A stretch of DNA of 34,118 nt from Paracoccaceae bacterium (GCA_028749255.1 JAQTYE010000012.1:1-34118); one strand, 5' to 3'; shown: positions 25,536 to 34,118, numbered from the stretch's first letter. The notes: generated from the letters alone by a model not told the origin. Translations and numbers: made by a program.

Positions 25536-26450
25536 CTAACGTTGCGCCACGATTTCCGCTGCAATGCGGCTTGCCAGTCGCGCATTGTTCAAAACCAGCG
25601 CGATATTGGCCCGCAACGACCGCCCGCCGGTCAGTTCGAAAATCCGCTGCAGCAGGAAGGGCGTGACCGCCTTGGCCGCAATCCCCTGCGCGGCGGCTTC
25701 GGCCAGCGCGGTTTCGATCACCGGGGTGATCTCGGCGCGCGGGATCTCGGCTTCGGCGGGGATCGGGTTGGTGATCAGCTGCCCGCCCGGCAGGCCAAGG
25801 CGCGCGCGCATCAGGTGGGCGCCTGCGATCTCGGCCGGGGTGTCGGCGCGCAGGGGGGCGGTCAGGCCGGAACTGCGCGACCAGAAGGCGGGCAGGTCGT
25901 TCTGGCCATAGGCGATGACCGGCACGCCGTTGGTTTCCAGAACTTCCAGGGTTTTCGGAAGATCCAGAATGGCCTTGGCGCCCGCCGCCACCACCGTCAC
26001 CGCGGTCTGGCCGAGTTCCGCCAGATCGGCGGAAATATCAAAGCTGTTTTCGGCCCCGCGATGCACGCCACCAATGCCGCCGGTGGCAAAAACCGCAATC
26101 CCCGCCAGTTGCGCACAGATCATCGTGGCCGCGACCGTGGTGGCGCCGGTCGCCCCCGAGGCCAGACAGACCGCCAGATCGGCGCGGCTCAGCTTCATTA
26201 CGCCCTGCGCCTGCGCCAGCCGCTCCAGTTCGGCCTCGGTCAGACCGATGTGGATATGCCCGCCCATCACCGCGATGGTGGCGGGCACGGCGCCTGCGGC
26301 ACGCACCTCGGCCTCGACCGCGCGGGCGGTTTCAAGGTTCTGCGGATAGGGCATGCCATGGGTGATGATGGTGGATTCCAGCGCCACGACAGGGCGGCCC
26401 GCATCCAGGGCGGCGCGGACTTCGGGGGCATAGGTGAGGGGGGCGGTCAT
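25536..26450 (-). CDS. psuG: Pseudouridine-5'-phosphate glycosidase
   Basis: VALESTIITHGMPYPQNLETA, TIAVMGGHIHIGL, FATGGIGGVHRGAENSFDISADL, LTGGRSLRANIALVLNNARLA. Confidence 0.95.
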   Translation of the reverse strand: MTAPLTYAPEVRAALDAGRPVVALESTIITHGMPYPQNLETARAVEAEVRAAGAVPATIAVMGGHIHIGLTEAELERLAQAQGVMKLSRADLAVCLASGATGATTVAATMICAQLAGIAVFATGGIGGVHRGAENSFDISADLAELGQTAVTVVAAGAKAILDLPKTLEVLETNGVPVIAYGQNDLPAFWSRSSGLTAPLRADTPAEIAGAHLMRARLGLPGGQLITNPIPAEAEIPRAEITPVIETALAEAAAQGIAAKAVTPFLLQRIFELTGGRSLRANIALVLNNARLASRIAAEIVAQR

Positions 26451-27340
26451 GTGGCCATATCTCCTGAAACGTAACGGGCGGCGGCGCGCAGCGCGCGGGC
26501 AAGCGCATCGGCGCGCGCGGCGCCTTCGCGTTCGGCCACGATATGGGCTGCCATGAATGTATCGCCCGCGCCGGTCACGCGGGTGACCATGACGGCGGGT
26601 GGTTGGGCGGTCAAAACCCCGTCAGGTGCGGCATCGGCCGCCACCCCGCCGCCATCGGTGACCAGCACCCGCTGGGCGCCCCGCGCCAGCAGACCCGCGG
26701 CGGCACTGGGCGCATCGGGAAAATCGCGCTGGCACAGGATGCCCGCCTCTTCAAGGTTCACATAAAGCGTCGCGCGCGGGTGGGACAGCAGCGGCGCCAG
26801 CCGCTCTGCCTTGCCGGGGCTGGCGGGCGCGACCCGCAGATCGGCCTGCGCAAACAGCGGCGATTGCGCGATCTCGCTCAGCAGCGCCTGCGTCAGGTTG
26901 CCATCCAGCGCGACCAGCCCGGACCAGGGCGCAGCCGCATCGCCCAGCCGACCATCGGCCAGCGGACGCAGGATCTTGTCGCCCGCCGATTCCAGCGAAT
27001 GGGCATCGGCGATGGCGGCAATCAACCCGTTCGCGCCTTCGATCGCCATATAGCGGTCGGTCGGCAAATCCTCCGAGCGGTACACATGGGCGCAGTCGAT
27101 GCCCAGCATCGCGGCCTCGGCCATCAGATCCGCGCCCTGACTGTCGCGCCCGATGGCGGTCAGGACCGCCGGACGCAGCCCGAACCGCGCCAGTGTCATC
27201 GCGATATTCATCGCCACGCCGCCGGGAATGCGGGTGATCCGCCCGGCCACATCCGAGCCCGCCCGCATATGCACTGGCGCGCGACCGATGATGTCCCACA
27301 GCACCGAACCGATGCACAAAATATCTGGTGTCTTGTCCAT
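26447..27340 (-). CDS. psuK: PfkB-family carbohydrate kinase, probable pseudouridine kinase
   Basis: [54 protein letters not shown] (PfkB signature 2). ATGA overlap with psuG. Confidence 0.85.
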   Translation of the reverse strand: MDKTPDILCIGSVLWDIIGRAPVHMRAGSDVAGRITRIPGGVAMNIAMTLARFGLRPAVLTAIGRDSQGADLMAEAAMLGIDCAHVYRSEDLPTDRYMAIEGANGLIAAIADAHSLESAGDKILRPLADGRLGDAAAPWSGLVALDGNLTQALLSEIAQSPLFAQADLRVAPASPGKAERLAPLLSHPRATLYVNLEEAGILCQRDFPDAPSAAAGLLARGAQRVLVTDGGGVAADAAPDGVLTAQPPAVMVTRVTGAGDTFMAAHIVAEREGAARADALARALRAAARYVSGDMAT

Positions 27341-27389
27341 GCCCTTTGGTGCCCCGCCTTTGACCCGTGCGCAAGAGCCCAGAGCAGGC

Positions 27390-27492
27390 AGGGGGGCGTT
27401 GCCCCCCTCTGGCTGCGCCATTCACCCGCCAGAGTATTTGTGCCAAAGAGAAACCTGCGCGCGTCGTCTTGGCCAAATACGCCCGCCGGAGG
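27390..27492. repeat. Structured intergenic repeat, copy D (inverted pair, divergent from A-C)
   Basis: AGGGGGGC-GTT-GCCCCCCT hairpin, CCCGCCAGAGTATTTGTGCCAAAGAGAAA (27425-27453), then the inverted arm GTCTTGGCCAAATACGCCCGCCGGAGG (27466-27492). Confidence 0.65.
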
Positions 27493-27523
27493 CATCCCGG
27501 CCATGCCAAATGGCATCTTGGGC

Positions 27524-27552
27524 TTGCAACGGGGCGAAAACCCGGCTAAAGG
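27524..27552 (+). promoter_or_regulatory. Candidate rpsB promoter
   Basis: TTGCAA (27524-27529) - 17 nt - TAAAGG (27547-27552), upstream of the structured rpsB leader. Confidence 0.35.
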
Positions 27553-27566
27553 GCGCGCACTTCACA

Positions 27567-27639
27567 GGCGGAGGCGGGCCCTCGGGGGAGAAATCCCTGA
27601 ACGGTCCACCGGTTGGGCGTATGCCCTTGCTCCTCCGCT
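27567..27639 (+). promoter_or_regulatory. Structured 5' leader of rpsB (candidate autoregulatory RNA)
   Basis: Long-range pairing GGCGGAGG (27567-27574) with CCTCCGCT (27632-27639) enclosing GGGGA-GAAA-TCCCT (27585-27598), AACGGT..ACCGGTT and GGGC-GTAT-GCCC (27615-27626). Confidence 0.45.
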
Positions 27640-27668
27640 CAGGCGTAAACCGGAAAAGGACCAATAGA

Positions 27669-28433
27669 ATGGCGCTTCCCGAATTCTCGATGCGTCAGCT
27701 GCTTGAAGCTGGCGTTCACTACGGCCACCAAACGCAACGCTGGAACCCCCGCATGGGCGAGTTCATCTATGGCGAGCGGAACGGCATCCACATCCTCGAC
27801 CTGACGCAGACCGTTCCGATGCTGGACGCGGCGCTGAAAGTCGTGCGTGACACCGTCGCGAAAAACGGCCGTGTGCTGTTCGTCGGCACCAAGCGTCAGG
27901 CGTCGAAAGCCGTCGCTGACGCCGCTGAAAAATGCGCGCAGTACTACATGAACCACCGCTGGCTGGGTGGCACGCTGACCAACTGGAAAACCGTGTCGCA
28001 GTCGATCTCGCGTCTGAAACAGATCGACGAGATCATGGCATCGGGCGCCGAAGGCCTGACCAAGAAAGAGCGTCTGGGCATGGAACGCGAGCAGGCCAAA
28101 CTGCAAGCGTCGCTCGGCGGGATCCGCGAAATGGGCGGTCTGCCGGACCTTCTGTTCATCATCGACGTGAACAAGGAAGACCTGGCGATCCTGGAAGCCC
28201 AGAAACTGGGGATCCCGGTTGTGGCCGTGGTTGACACCAACTGCTCGCCCAAAGGCGTGGACTACATCATCCCGGGCAACGACGACGCGGCCCGTGCGAT
28301 CGCGCTGTATTGCGACCTGGTTTCGCGCGCGGCGCTGGACGGTATGACCGCGCAAATGGGCGCGGCCGGTGTGGACCTTGGCGCGCTTGAAGACGCGCCG
28401 GTCGAGGAAGCCGCCGAGGCAGCCGAAGCCTGA
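27669..28433 (+). CDS. rpsB: 30S ribosomal protein S2
   Basis: [49 protein letters not shown]; characteristic S2 sequence throughout. Confidence 0.98.
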   Translation: MALPEFSMRQLLEAGVHYGHQTQRWNPRMGEFIYGERNGIHILDLTQTVPMLDAALKVVRDTVAKNGRVLFVGTKRQASKAVADAAEKCAQYYMNHRWLGGTLTNWKTVSQSISRLKQIDEIMASGAEGLTKKERLGMEREQAKLQASLGGIREMGGLPDLLFIIDVNKEDLAILEAQKLGIPVVAVVDTNCSPKGVDYIIPGNDDAARAIALYCDLVSRAALDGMTAQMGAAGVDLGALEDAPVEEAAEAAEA

Positions 28434-28440
28434 TCTTGAT

Positions 28441-28464
28441 GGGGGCGCGCCGTGGCGGGCCCCC
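28441..28464 (+). other. Intercistronic hairpin between rpsB and tsf
   Basis: GGGGGC-G-CGCC-GT-GGCG-G-GCCCCC; same architecture as the hairpin at 8242-8270. Confidence 0.55.
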
Positions 28465-28551
28465 AACCGCGTGCGACGGCATGAACCGTCACACCACTGA
28501 CACGGGGCGGGGGTACCCCGCCTTCGACATTCCCATTCGAGGAGAGCCCAG

Positions 28552-29463
28552 ATGGCAATCACCGCAGCGATGGTGAAGGAACTGCGCGAGACGACCGGCG
28601 CAGGCATGATGGACGCGAAAAAAGCGCTGACCGAAAACGACGGCGACATGGAAGCCGCCGTTGACTGGCTGCGCACCAAAGGCCTGGCGAAAGCCGCCAA
28701 GAAAGCTGACCGTGTGGCCGCCGAAGGTTTGGTGGGCGTGGCTGTGACCGACGGCAAGGGCGTCGCGGTCGAGTTGAACTCGGAAACCGATTTCGTTGCG
28801 AAAAACGCCGACTTCCAGTCGTTGGTGCGTGAAATCGCGAAAGTCGCGCTGGAAACCGGCGAGTCGATCGAAGTGCTGAAAGCCGCGCATCTGAACGGCA
28901 CCCCGGTGGAAGACGTGCTGACCGGCGCCATCGCCCGGATCGGCGAGAACATGACCCTGCGTCGCATGCACGTTCTGGAAGGCGACACGGTTGTGTCCTA
29001 CGTCCACAACGCCGCAGCCGAAGGCATGGGCAAGATCGGCGTTCTGGTTGCGCTGACCGGCCCGGCCGACAAGGCACAGGAAATCGGCAAGCAATTCGCC
29101 ATGCACATCGCCGCCACCGCGCCGCTGTCGCTGTCGGAAGCCACCCTTGACCCGGTTCTGGTCGAGCGCGAGCTGCAGGTGCAAACCGCCAAGGCGCTGG
29201 AAGAAAACGCCTCGTCGAACAAACCCAAGCCCGATGCCGTGATTCACAACAACATCATCCCGGGCCGGATGAAGAAATTCCTTGCCGAGAACACGCTGCT
29301 CGGTCAGGCGTTCGTCATCAACCCCGACTTGACGGTTGAACAAGCCGCGAAAGAAGCTGGCGTTGAAATCACCGGCTATGCCCGCGTCGCCGTTGGCGAA
29401 GGCATCGAGAAAAAAGAAGAAGATTTCGCCGCCGAGGTCGCCAAGACCCTGCAAGGCGCCTGA
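28552..29463 (+). CDS. tsf: Translation elongation factor Ts
   Basis: [57 protein letters not shown]. Confidence 0.98.
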   Translation: MAITAAMVKELRETTGAGMMDAKKALTENDGDMEAAVDWLRTKGLAKAAKKADRVAAEGLVGVAVTDGKGVAVELNSETDFVAKNADFQSLVREIAKVALETGESIEVLKAAHLNGTPVEDVLTGAIARIGENMTLRRMHVLEGDTVVSYVHNAAAEGMGKIGVLVALTGPADKAQEIGKQFAMHIAATAPLSLSEATLDPVLVERELQVQTAKALEENASSNKPKPDAVIHNNIIPGRMKKFLAENTLLGQAFVINPDLTVEQAAKEAGVEITGYARVAVGEGIEKKEEDFAAEVAKTLQGA

Positions 29464-29484
29464 TCGCTTCTGGCAAGATCTGCA

Positions 29485-29510
29485 AACGCCGTCCTTCGGG
29501 GCGGCGTTTT
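29485..29510 (+). terminator. Rho-independent terminator of rpsB-tsf
   Basis: AACGCCGTCC-TTCG-GGGCGGCGTT (10-bp stem with one wobble, UUCG tetraloop) followed by TT.GCGTTT. Confidence 0.75.
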
Positions 29511-29536
29511 GCGTTTACGGGCGCGGGCAGGGGGCA

Positions 29537-29567
29537 AAAATATCCGCGGTGCCCCTATGGGCACCGC
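29537..29567 (-). terminator. Candidate terminator on minus strand
   Basis: GCGGTGCCC-CTAT-GGGCACCGC perfect 9-bp stem (29546-29567), followed on the minus strand by GGATATTTTTG. Confidence 0.55.
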
Positions 29568-29737
29568 AGACACTGACACACGGGATGATCGTGAAAATAG
29601 TCACGGCCCAGACAGTCGATAATACGCCGCAGGGCCGCATCCGGTTGCCCGGAAAAAAACAGACGCACCGCGACCAAAACCCACGGCTGTCTATTTTCTG
29701 TTCCTGGCCGAAGCCACCACTCAAGGAACATGTCCAT
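29555..29737 (-). CDS. Candidate small protein (60 aa, CxCxxC C-terminus), downstream of LuxR regulator
   Basis: MDMFLEWWLRPGTENRQPWVLVAVRLFFSGQPDAALRRIIDCLGRDYFHDHPVCQCLRCP*. Stop codon lies in the terminator loop. No clear Shine-Dalgarno. Confidence 0.35.
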   Translation of the reverse strand: MDMFLEWWLRPGTENRQPWVLVAVRLFFSGQPDAALRRIIDCLGRDYFHDHPVCQCLRCP

Positions 29738-29835
29738 AAAAGTCAATTTGCCCGGCGCTGGCTAGTCGGGTATCCCTGACCTTGCGTAATTTATTTTGCA
29801 CCTGCAGCATTTGCGCGGGCAAATTTATACGTTTC

Positions 29836-30621
29836 TCAGGGTTTCATGGCGTTTTGGGACGTGGGGTTTGGGGACGTGCTGGACAGGAAGATCTGTTTTT
29901 GCAGTGATGCCTTCAGCACAGCCTGCGCCGTGGTGTCCACATCCAGCGCCTCGCGCGCAAGGCGCAGGTGCTTTTCCACCGTGGCCACAGTCAGTCCCAT
30001 GATCAGTGCGATATCGGCGGTGGTTTTGCCATCCCCCACCCATTCCAGAACTTCGCGCTGACGTGCCGTCAGCGGGCGTCGGGCAGTGGCGAAGGGCATC
30101 GAGGAAATCCGCAAATGGGTGATCGTGTTGATCACCATCAACTCGCGCCCGTGTTCGTCCCAGATCGCATCGACATCATGCTGCCGCAGGGCAGCCTCGG
30201 CACAAAGCCCGATACCGCCCTTGCTGCGCACGTTGCGGTCCGGGAAGGAAATCGACACGCCGGCGCGCACGTTATGGCGCAGATTGAACTCGACCACCCG
30301 CTGCTCGGCCGCGCTGAGCCTGCCTGCGCGCATTTCGCTATCAATCCAGCGCCACGAGCAGGCCCCGACATTTTGCGCCGCCCATTTCACCATCGGCGCG
30401 TCGTTGAATACGCCCCCGCCGATGAATTCATCCAGATAGGCCTCGTCATGGTTCGACAAGATCAGCGTATCTTCCAGATTTCCAAAGCCATTTCCGGTGC
30501 GGAACCGGGTGAAAGCGTAAAACAGTCGATCAAACCCGAATTCGGCCATTCGCGCACAGTGCAAAGACCAGATCTGGTCGATTTCATGCAGGTTCAATAG
30601 TTTTTCGAGATGATCAAGCAT
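29836..30621 (-). CDS. LuxR-family transcriptional regulator with autoinducer-binding domain (solo; no luxI in window)
   Basis: C-terminal HTH PLTARQREVLEWVGDGKTTADIALIMGLTVATVEKHLRLAREALDV; N-terminal autoinducer-binding-like region with W..Y/ W.D pattern (CSWRWIDSEM). Start MLDHLEKLLNLHEID at 30621. Confidence 0.88.
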   Translation of the reverse strand: MLDHLEKLLNLHEIDQIWSLHCARMAEFGFDRLFYAFTRFRTGNGFGNLEDTLILSNHDEAYLDEFIGGGVFNDAPMVKWAAQNVGACSWRWIDSEMRAGRLSAAEQRVVEFNLRHNVRAGVSISFPDRNVRSKGGIGLCAEAALRQHDVDAIWDEHGRELMVINTITHLRISSMPFATARRPLTARQREVLEWVGDGKTTADIALIMGLTVATVEKHLRLAREALDVDTTAQAVLKASLQKQIFLSSTSPNPTSQNAMKP

Positions 30622-30791
30622 CGCGCCCTCTTGAAGCAAGCGGTGTGGCTCGAATGCTGTGCCGCTCCTCCAAAGGCTGTTTTGCACGCATAGCAGGGCT
30701 CAATCAAGCATTTGTGAAGGTCTGGCGCCCGGGTGATGTGTCGCTGCGGAAAGAAGGATCAATCTTGCAACGGTTTGGGGCACAACGGGGC

Positions 30792-32543
30792 TCAGCGCGC
30801 CGTTTCGCACCGCGCCAGGGCCAGGGTTTCCTGCGTCAACGCCGGTGCCAGCGCGTTCAGCGCATCAAAATGCGTCAGCCAGACCTGCCCGCCGAGATGG
30901 GTGATCAGATCCGAACGCACCAGCCGGTCCATCACCGGGCCCTTGACCTCGGACAGATGCAGCCGGACGCCCGCATCTTTGAGCTGGGTATTCACAGCTT
31001 CCAACGCCTCAAGCGCCGAGGCGTCGATGAAATTCACCGCCGGACAATTCAGGACCACATGGCGGATCGCCGGGTCTGCTGCGACATGGCCATAGATCGT
31101 GTCTTCCACAAACCGGGCATTCGGGAACCACAGGCTTTCGTCAAAGCGGATCGACAGAACTTCGGGGGCCAACATCACGCGATGGCGGCGGTCGTTGCGG
31201 AAATGCTCGGTCCCGGGCACCTGGCCCATTACCGCATAGTGGGGGCGTGAACTGCGCCACAGATGCAGCAGGATCGACAGGCCGACGCCCGCGGAAATCC
31301 CGGTCTCGACGCCCATCGTCAGGGTCACCACAATCGTCGCGACCATCGCGGCCGCATCGCCCGGGCTATAGGCGAAGGTGCGCCGGATCGCGCCCAGATC
31401 GACCAGTGTCAACACTGCCACCACAATCGTGGCCGCCAGCGTCGCCTGGGGCAGGTAGTACAGCGCAGGGGTCAGCACCAGCGTGGCCAACGCCATGCCA
31501 ATGGCGGTAAAGGCACCCGCCGCCGGGGTTTCGGCGCCGGCATCGAAATTGACGACCGAGCGGGCAAAACCGCCCGTCACCGGAAACCCACCCGACAGCG
31601 CCGAAGACAGGTTCGCGCCGCCAAGGGCCACCAGCTCCTGATCCGGGTCGATCCGCTGGCGGCGTTTGGCAGCCAGGGTTTGCGCCACCGAAATCGTTTC
31701 GACATAGCCCACGATGGAAATCAGCAGCGCGGGCAGGGCCAGTTGCCCCCACAGCGCCAGATCAAAGGGCGGCAGCGCAGGCATCGGCAGGCCTTGCGGC
31801 ACCGCACCGACAACCTTGACACCGCGCGCCTCAAGTCCCAGCGCCCAGGTCAGCACGATTGTCACGATCACCGCCACCACGGGGGCCGCGCGCACCAGCA
31901 GGGCGGCCAGACGCGGCGTCACGCCACGCGCTTCAAGAACGGGTTTCAAGCCCTTGCGGGACCAGAATAAAAAACCAGTCGCAAAAATCGCGATCAGCAC
32001 CGTCGGGATGTTGATATCGCCGAGATGCCCGGCCAGTCCGGCCAGAATATCAGGCAGGGTCTTGCCGCTGGCAGAGACCCCCAGAAGGTGCTTGATCTGG
32101 CTGGCGGCGATCAAAATTCCCGAGGCCGAGATGAAGCCCGAAATCACCGGATGGCTCAGGAACGAGGCAATAAACCCCAGCCGAAGCAGCCCCATCGCCA
32201 GCAGCATTGCCCCGGACAAAAACGCCAGCGCAATCGCGGCCCCCAGATATTCGGGCGTGCCCTTGACCGCGATTTCCCCGACGGCCGCCGCCGTCATCAG
32301 CGAGGCCACTGCCACCGGCCCAACCGCCAGCGCCCGCGAGGTGCCCAGAAGCGTATAGATCAGCAAGGGCGCAATCGACGCATAAAGCCCGACCTCGGCC
32401 GGAAGCCCCGCCAGCAGCGCATAGGCCAGCGACTGCGGGATCAGCATGATCGTCACGATAATCGCGGCGACCAGATCAGCCTCCAGTGTTGCGCGGCTAT
32501 AGTCGCGCCCCCACGTCAAAATCGGAAAATAACGTTTTATCAT
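30792..32543 (-). CDS. SulP family inorganic anion transporter with C-terminal STAS domain
   Basis: MIKRYFPILTWGRDYSRATLEADLVAAIIVTIMLIPQSLAYALLAGLPAEVGLYASIAPLLIYTLLGTSRALAVGPVAVASL; STAS: IRHVVLNCPAVNFIDASALEALE. Confidence 0.95.
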   Translation of the reverse strand: MIKRYFPILTWGRDYSRATLEADLVAAIIVTIMLIPQSLAYALLAGLPAEVGLYASIAPLLIYTLLGTSRALAVGPVAVASLMTAAAVGEIAVKGTPEYLGAAIALAFLSGAMLLAMGLLRLGFIASFLSHPVISGFISASGILIAASQIKHLLGVSASGKTLPDILAGLAGHLGDINIPTVLIAIFATGFLFWSRKGLKPVLEARGVTPRLAALLVRAAPVVAVIVTIVLTWALGLEARGVKVVGAVPQGLPMPALPPFDLALWGQLALPALLISIVGYVETISVAQTLAAKRRQRIDPDQELVALGGANLSSALSGGFPVTGGFARSVVNFDAGAETPAAGAFTAIGMALATLVLTPALYYLPQATLAATIVVAVLTLVDLGAIRRTFAYSPGDAAAMVATIVVTLTMGVETGISAGVGLSILLHLWRSSRPHYAVMGQVPGTEHFRNDRRHRVMLAPEVLSIRFDESLWFPNARFVEDTIYGHVAADPAIRHVVLNCPAVNFIDASALEALEAVNTQLKDAGVRLHLSEVKGPVMDRLVRSDLITHLGGQVWLTHFDALNALAPALTQETLALARCETAR

Positions 32544-32562
32544 GGGGATGCGATGCGTTCTT

Positions 32563-32994
32563 TCAGTGGCCTTCAGCGTGCTGGCGCAGCAGGGGCGCCA
32601 GACCCGAGTGATCATATCCCGCGCGTTCAGCGGCGGCGACGATGGTCCCGACCGGCGTGCCTTCGCGCGCCTGCCACATCGCCCACAGGTGCGAACTGCG
32701 CGTGCCCGAACGGCAATAGGCCAGAACCGGGGTTGCGACATCGGCCATCACCGCCTCGAAATCGGCGACCAGATCGGGGGTCAGCGCGCCGGGGAAATAG
32801 GGCAGGTGGTGATAGGCCATCCCCGCCGCCGCCGCCGCCGCCGCCATCGCCGCACTGTCGATCTGTTCCTCGACCTCGGTATCGGGGCGGTTGTTGATCA
32901 AGGTGCGATATCCCAAGGCGGCCGCCTGCGCGACCTCTTCGGGGGTAATCTGCGGCGCGACCGCAAATTCCGGCGTAATCTGCCGCAAATCCAT
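32563..32994 (-). CDS. TIGR01244/DUF442 family protein (Blh-associated phosphatase/sulfur-transferase-like)
   Basis: MDLRQITPEFAVAPQITPEEVAQAAALGYRTLINNRPDTE; HLPYFPGALTPDLVADFEAVM; CRSGTRS catalytic loop. Confidence 0.85.
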   Translation of the reverse strand: MDLRQITPEFAVAPQITPEEVAQAAALGYRTLINNRPDTEVEEQIDSAAMAAAAAAAGMAYHHLPYFPGALTPDLVADFEAVMADVATPVLAYCRSGTRSSHLWAMWQAREGTPVGTIVAAAERAGYDHSGLAPLLRQHAEGH

Positions 32995-33039
32995 GTCTGT
33001 CTCCCTTGGCCCGGTTCTCCCTCGGGCGGTATTGCCAGC

Positions 33040-33909
33040 TCAGAGGCCGTTGACCGGCACCTTCAGATAGGTCCGCCCGTCATCTTCGGGGGGCGGCATC
33101 TGGCCTGCGCGCATGTTGACCTGCAGCGAAGGGATGATCAAGCGGGGCATTGCCAGTGTGGCATCACGTTCGGTGCGCATCTTGACGAATTCTTCGGCCG
33201 ATTTGCCGGCGCCGACATGGATATTGCGGGCCTTTTCCTCGGCCACGGTGGTTTCCCAGGCGTATTCATCGCGCCCCGGGGCCTTGTAATCATGCGCCAC
33301 AAATATCCGGGTCGCATCTGGCAGCGCCAGAATTTTCTGGATCGATGCAAACAGCGCCTCGGCCGAACCGCCGGGGAAATCACAGCGCGCGGTGCCGAAA
33401 TCGGGCATGAACAGCGTGTCGCCCACAAAAGCCGCGTCGCCGATCACATAGGTCAGGCAGGCGGGGGTATGACCGGGCGTGTGCAGCACATGGCCAGTAA
33501 GCGCGCCGATTTCGAACCTGTCGCCCTCGACGAACAGCTTGTCGAACTGACTGCCGTCGCGCTGGAATTCGGTGCCTTCGTTGAAGATCTTGCCAAAGGT
33601 GTTCTGCACCACCTTGATCCGGTCGCCGATGCCGATCTTGCCGCCCAGATGTTGCTGAATATAGGGCGCGGCGGACAGGTGGTCAGCATGCACATGGGTT
33701 TCCAAAATCCACTGCACATCAAGGCCTTGATCGCGAATATAGGCGATCACCGCATCCGCCGACCGGGTATCGGTGCGCCCCGAGGCATAGTCGAAATCCA
33801 AAACGCTATCCACCACCGCGCAGGCGGTGCTGGTGGGGTCCTTGACGACAAAGGTCACGGTGAAGGTGGCCTCGTCGAAGAAGGCTTTGACCTCTGGGTT
33901 CAACATGTC
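33040..33909 (-). CDS. MBL-fold metallo-hydrolase, persulfide dioxygenase/Blh-like
   Basis: ILETHVHADHLSAAPYIQQHLGG, HTPGHTPACLTYVIGDAAFVGDTLFMPDFGTARCDFPGG, VAHDYKAPGRDEYAWETTVAEEK. Start MLNPEVKAFFD (33909) or MMETDMLNPE (33921). Confidence 0.92.
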   Translation of the reverse strand, partial: DMLNPEVKAFFDEATFTVTFVVKDPTSTACAVVDSVLDFDYASGRTDTRSADAVIAYIRDQGLDVQWILETHVHADHLSAAPYIQQHLGGKIGIGDRIKVVQNTFGKIFNEGTEFQRDGSQFDKLFVEGDRFEIGALTGHVLHTPGHTPACLTYVIGDAAFVGDTLFMPDFGTARCDFPGGSAEALFASIQKILALPDATRIFVAHDYKAPGRDEYAWETTVAEEKARNIHVGAGKSAEEFVKMRTERDATLAMPRLIIPSLQVNMRAGQMPPPEDDGRTYLKVPVNGL

Positions 33910-33996
33910 GGTCTCCATCATTGTGGCGTGGTCTTGTCTTTAGATATGGGGCCGGGGGCCGTGCGGATCAATCGGGCGCCCAGGCGGATTGGGCGC

Positions 33997-34118
33997 TCAA
34001 GCCCAGGGAAACTGCGCGACAATTCCGCCCAGCATGGCGAAATCGGAAAACGCGATGGCATGCGGCAACTCGGCCACCGGGGTTTTGCGATAGCCTTCGG
34101 TGAACAGCGCAAAGGGCA
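33997..34118 (-). CDS. C-terminal fragment of an unidentified protein (continues past window end)
   Basis: Reverse frame reads ...PFALFTEGYRKTPVAELPHAIAFSDFAMLGGIVAQFPWA*; more protein-like than the listed overlapping 34112 ORF. Open to the window edge. Confidence 0.4.
   Translation of the reverse strand, partial: PFALFTEGYRKTPVAELPHAIAFSDFAMLGGIVAQFPWA

Noticed and set aside
27639-29454. Long minus-strand ORFs opposite rpsB and tsf
   Set aside because: rpsB and tsf are certain; the antisense frames have no family signature.
29515-29724. 69-aa minus-strand ORF MSGGFGQEQKIDSRGF...
   Set aside because: Overlaps the more plausible 60-aa CxCxxC frame, runs through the terminator hairpin, and has no supporting features.
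33918-34112. 64-aa minus ORF (MRCSPKAIAKPRWP...)
   Set aside because: A different minus frame (PFALFTEGYRKTPVAELPHAIAFSDFAMLGG...) looks like genuine protein and is open to the window edge.
1-34118. CRISPR array, prophage, transposase or anti-phage defence island
   Set aside because: No regularly spaced direct repeats, integrases, transposases or known defence motifs were seen; gene content is core metabolic and regulatory.

Overview
High-GC alphaproteobacterial chromosome segment, Rhodobacterales-like by gene content and codon bias. It is almost entirely protein-coding, with no rRNA, tRNA, CRISPR array or transposase that I could see. Main blocks: (1) 1-10.2 kb (+): an amine/polyamine-type catabolic and transport island. 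It holds the 3' end of a glutamine-synthetase-family gene, a PAS protein, a PAS-AAA+-Fis sigma-54 activator broken by a G8 tract, a PotD/A/B/C-type ABC transporter, a PuuC-like aldehyde dehydrogenase, a class I glutamine amidotransferase and a divergent rpoN. (2) hemB (-), a small membrane protein and mfd (+). (3) A Bcr/CflA MFS transporter, a FrnE/DsbA-like protein and an AMP-dependent acyl-CoA synthetase (-), the last divergent from an XRE-cupin regulator. (4) A CsbD-like small protein, an unlisted 38-aa entericidin-like lipoprotein coupled to a YejA-like binding protein, a candidate sRNA, bdhA and a patatin-like protein. (5) A DUF502 protein and psuG/psuK (-), then rpsB-tsf (+) with a structured leader. 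(6) A solo LuxR, a SulP transporter, a TIGR01244/DUF442 protein and a persulfide-dioxygenase-like MBL protein (-). The observations I rate highest are the dedicated-looking sigma-54/EBP pair in the amine island, the G8 frameshift whose truncated frame ends exactly on an in-frame ATGA restart, an orphan promoter-hairpin-terminator unit (candidate sRNA), and a four-copy family of structured intergenic repeats whose inverted arms covary. All homology calls are from motif recognition by eye; no database was searched.
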